In this document: positions 5,988 through 7,167 of the stretch, one piece after another
Position numbering within the stretch: position 1 is the stretch's first letter
How the letters are laid out: each line of letters begins with the position of its first letter
Source of the DNA: Lachnospiraceae bacterium
GTDB taxonomy: Bacteria > Bacillota > Clostridia > Lachnospirales > Lachnospiraceae
DNA length: 7,167 bases
Direction: 5' to 3'
NCBI GenBank assembly: GCA_900754855.1
Contig: CAAEEI010000208.1
Coordinates: forward strand, 1-7,167
Notes under the pieces: generated by a model
Database searches by the model: none
The model's input: the letters and a program-made list of their open reading frames with translations, nothing else
Told to the model about the DNA's origin: nothing
Translations under genes and position numbers: made by a program

Positions 5988-7167
5988 TTATTTCACGATA
6001 CTCATACAACTATCGTCCAGAGATTTCGCCGGGTGTACTGCCGGAATAACGTCAAGGTACTCATCGGAATTACCAATGACCACGATGATGGTATCGTCAT
6101 ATCCTGCCTCTCTTACTTTGGCAAACTCGACATTCACCAGCTTATCTCCCCGTTTTACTCGCTGTCCGCTCTCCACGCAAGTTTCAAAATATTTTCCCTC
6201 TAACTGTACGGTATCAATGCCGATATGAATTAATACTTCCGCCCCTGTGTCACTTTTAATCCCTATGGCATGTTTGGTTGGGAATACGCAGGTTACTTCA
6301 CCATCCACCGGGGAAAACACTTCCGTTCCTTCCGGTTTGATTCCGACCCCTTTTCCCAGTGCGCCACTGGAGAAAGCCTGATCTTTTACCGCAGACAATG
6401 GCAGAATTTCTCCTATGGTCACCGTGCCAAGAACTTCTTTTTTCATCATCTTTTCTTCCGGTTCTGCGATTGTCTGAATTTCTGTGGTTTCTTCCGGCGC
6501 CGATGCACTTTCGTTCGCTTCTTCTTTGCCTTCCGCCGGCAACAAATTTGGTTTGCTTAAAATAAATCCGGCGATGGTCGCTGCCACGAAACCGATGATT
6601 ACTGCCGCCACCATATAATAGAAGTTATTAAAATCACTTTCTCCGATATAGGATGGCAATCCTGCCAGTCCCCAGGCCATCGTATAGGTTTTTACATTCA
6701 TCAGACCGGCAAAAAGACCACCGATACCTCCGCCGATCATTACCGCAAAAAATGGTCGGCGATATTTAACAAATGCACCGAAAACGGCCGGTTCTGTACA
6801 GCCTAAAATAGCGCTGAAACTTACTGTGCCAAATAACTGTTTCTGTTTTGCATTTTTGGCTCTCAGGAAATAGCCAAACATTGTTCCTCCTACCGCGATG
6901 TCAGAAATCGTACATGCCGCTAAAAACAAAGGATCATAACCCATTTCAGCCAGAAAACTCATGACAATCGGCATAATAAAGTTTCCTGCGCCCATCATAA
7001 TCAAAAATGGCTGAATTGCCGCATAAAAAGCGACTACGCTCCAATTGCCCAATGTGCTTCCTAAAAATGTACATACAAAACTGATGCCTTCGCCAATCCA
7101 GGTTCCGATCGGTCCAAATAAAAATAAGGTGACCGGAAGCGTAATGACCAGAGTGAAGACCGGAATG
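5988..7167 (-). CDS. PTS beta-glucoside transporter, EIIC (partial) - EIIA fusion, C-terminal part
   Basis: The frame is open from the window edge to the TAA at 5990-5988, showing 392 C-terminal residues; the start is outside. Visible residues 1 to about 205 are membrane EIIC of the glucose/beta-glucoside superfamily, with PFLIMMGAGNFIMPIV, the sugar-site motif LGCTEPAVFG (Glu125) and further helices. An acidic, Ala/Glu-rich linker spans about 205-243. The soluble glucose-type EIIA domain (about 247-380) has VFSPVDGEV, the supporting His299 in PTKHAIGI and the phospho-acceptor His314 in VLIHIGIDTV (codon at 6227-6225). The protein imports and phosphorylates a beta-glucoside using phosphate from HPr. 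An EIIB domain would be expected N-terminal, as in BglF/BglP, but is not in the window. Internal TTG and ATG codons near 7052 are not starts, since EIIC homology continues upstream. bglA follows after 23 bases. Substrate is inferred from the partner enzyme. Confidence 0.92.
   Translation of the reverse strand, partial: IPVFTLVITLPVTLFLFGPIGTWIGEGISFVCTFLGSTLGNWSVVAFYAAIQPFLIMMGAGNFIMPIVMSFLAEMGYDPLFLAACTISDIAVGGTMFGYFLRAKNAKQKQLFGTVSFSAILGCTEPAVFGAFVKYRRPFFAVMIGGGIGGLFAGLMNVKTYTMAWGLAGLPSYIGESDFNNFYYMVAAVIIGFVAATIAGFILSKPNLLPAEGKEEANESASAPEETTEIQTIAEPEEKMMKKEVLGTVTIGEILPLSAVKDQAFSSGALGKGVGIKPEGTEVFSPVDGEVTCVFPTKHAIGIKSDTGAEVLIHIGIDTVQLEGKYFETCVESGQRVKRGDKLVNVEFAKVREAGYDDTIIVVIGNSDEYLDVIPAVHPAKSLDDSCMSIVK

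Overview
The window looks like chromosomal core DNA from an endospore-forming, anaerobic-type Firmicute, most likely class Clostridia and perhaps the Lachnospiraceae. The grounds are GerA-type spore germinant receptor genes, AGGAGG-type ribosome binding sites before every visible start, a non-mevalonate isoprenoid gene (ispE), an energy-coupling-factor riboflavin transporter subunit under an FMN riboswitch, and a beta-glucoside PTS with a phospho-beta-glucosidase. Base composition appears close to even by eye. The family-level placement is inference. I found no mobile element, CRISPR array, tRNA or rRNA.

Layout. Positions 1-1726 (minus strand) hold a spore germination operon: a complete gerAA-type gene followed, with an 8-base overlap, by the first 62 codons of a gerAB-type gene that leaves the window at position 1. 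Positions 1727-1872 are a divergent control region. It carries a candidate forespore (sigma-G-like) promoter for the ger genes and a good sigma-A promoter for the plus-strand pair ispE (1873-2754) and a GntR/FCD regulator (2820-3491). A candidate GntR operator, TGTATACA, sits on the predicted ispE transcription start. A strong hairpin at 3514-3562 ends the regulator gene and the convergent gene facing it.

Positions 3595-4164 (minus strand) encode the riboflavin ECF transporter S component RibU. Its 5' leader (about 4165-4479) contains an FMN riboswitch aptamer (4340-4470) and an intrinsic terminator (4264-4294), driven by a TTGACG-17-TATTAT promoter at 4486-4514. Upstream of that, also on the minus strand, lies a two-gene beta-glucoside utilisation operon. 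It has the C-terminal part of a PTS EIIC-EIIA permease (5988-7167, cut by the window edge), then a GH1 6-phospho-beta-glucosidase (4528-5964) whose best start is a TTG codon.

How the parts work together. The PTS takes up and phosphorylates a beta-glucoside, and the glucosidase splits the 6-phospho product. RibU captures riboflavin when FMN is scarce, as sensed by the riboswitch. IspE serves isoprenoid precursor synthesis and is probably co-transcribed with a regulator of unknown effector. GerA proteins build a germinant receptor in the spore inner membrane. All genes belong to recognisable families, and I see no convincing undescribed system. The most useful second looks are the regulatory details: the ispE-gntR control region, the sigma-G-like promoter, and the shared riboswitch terminator.
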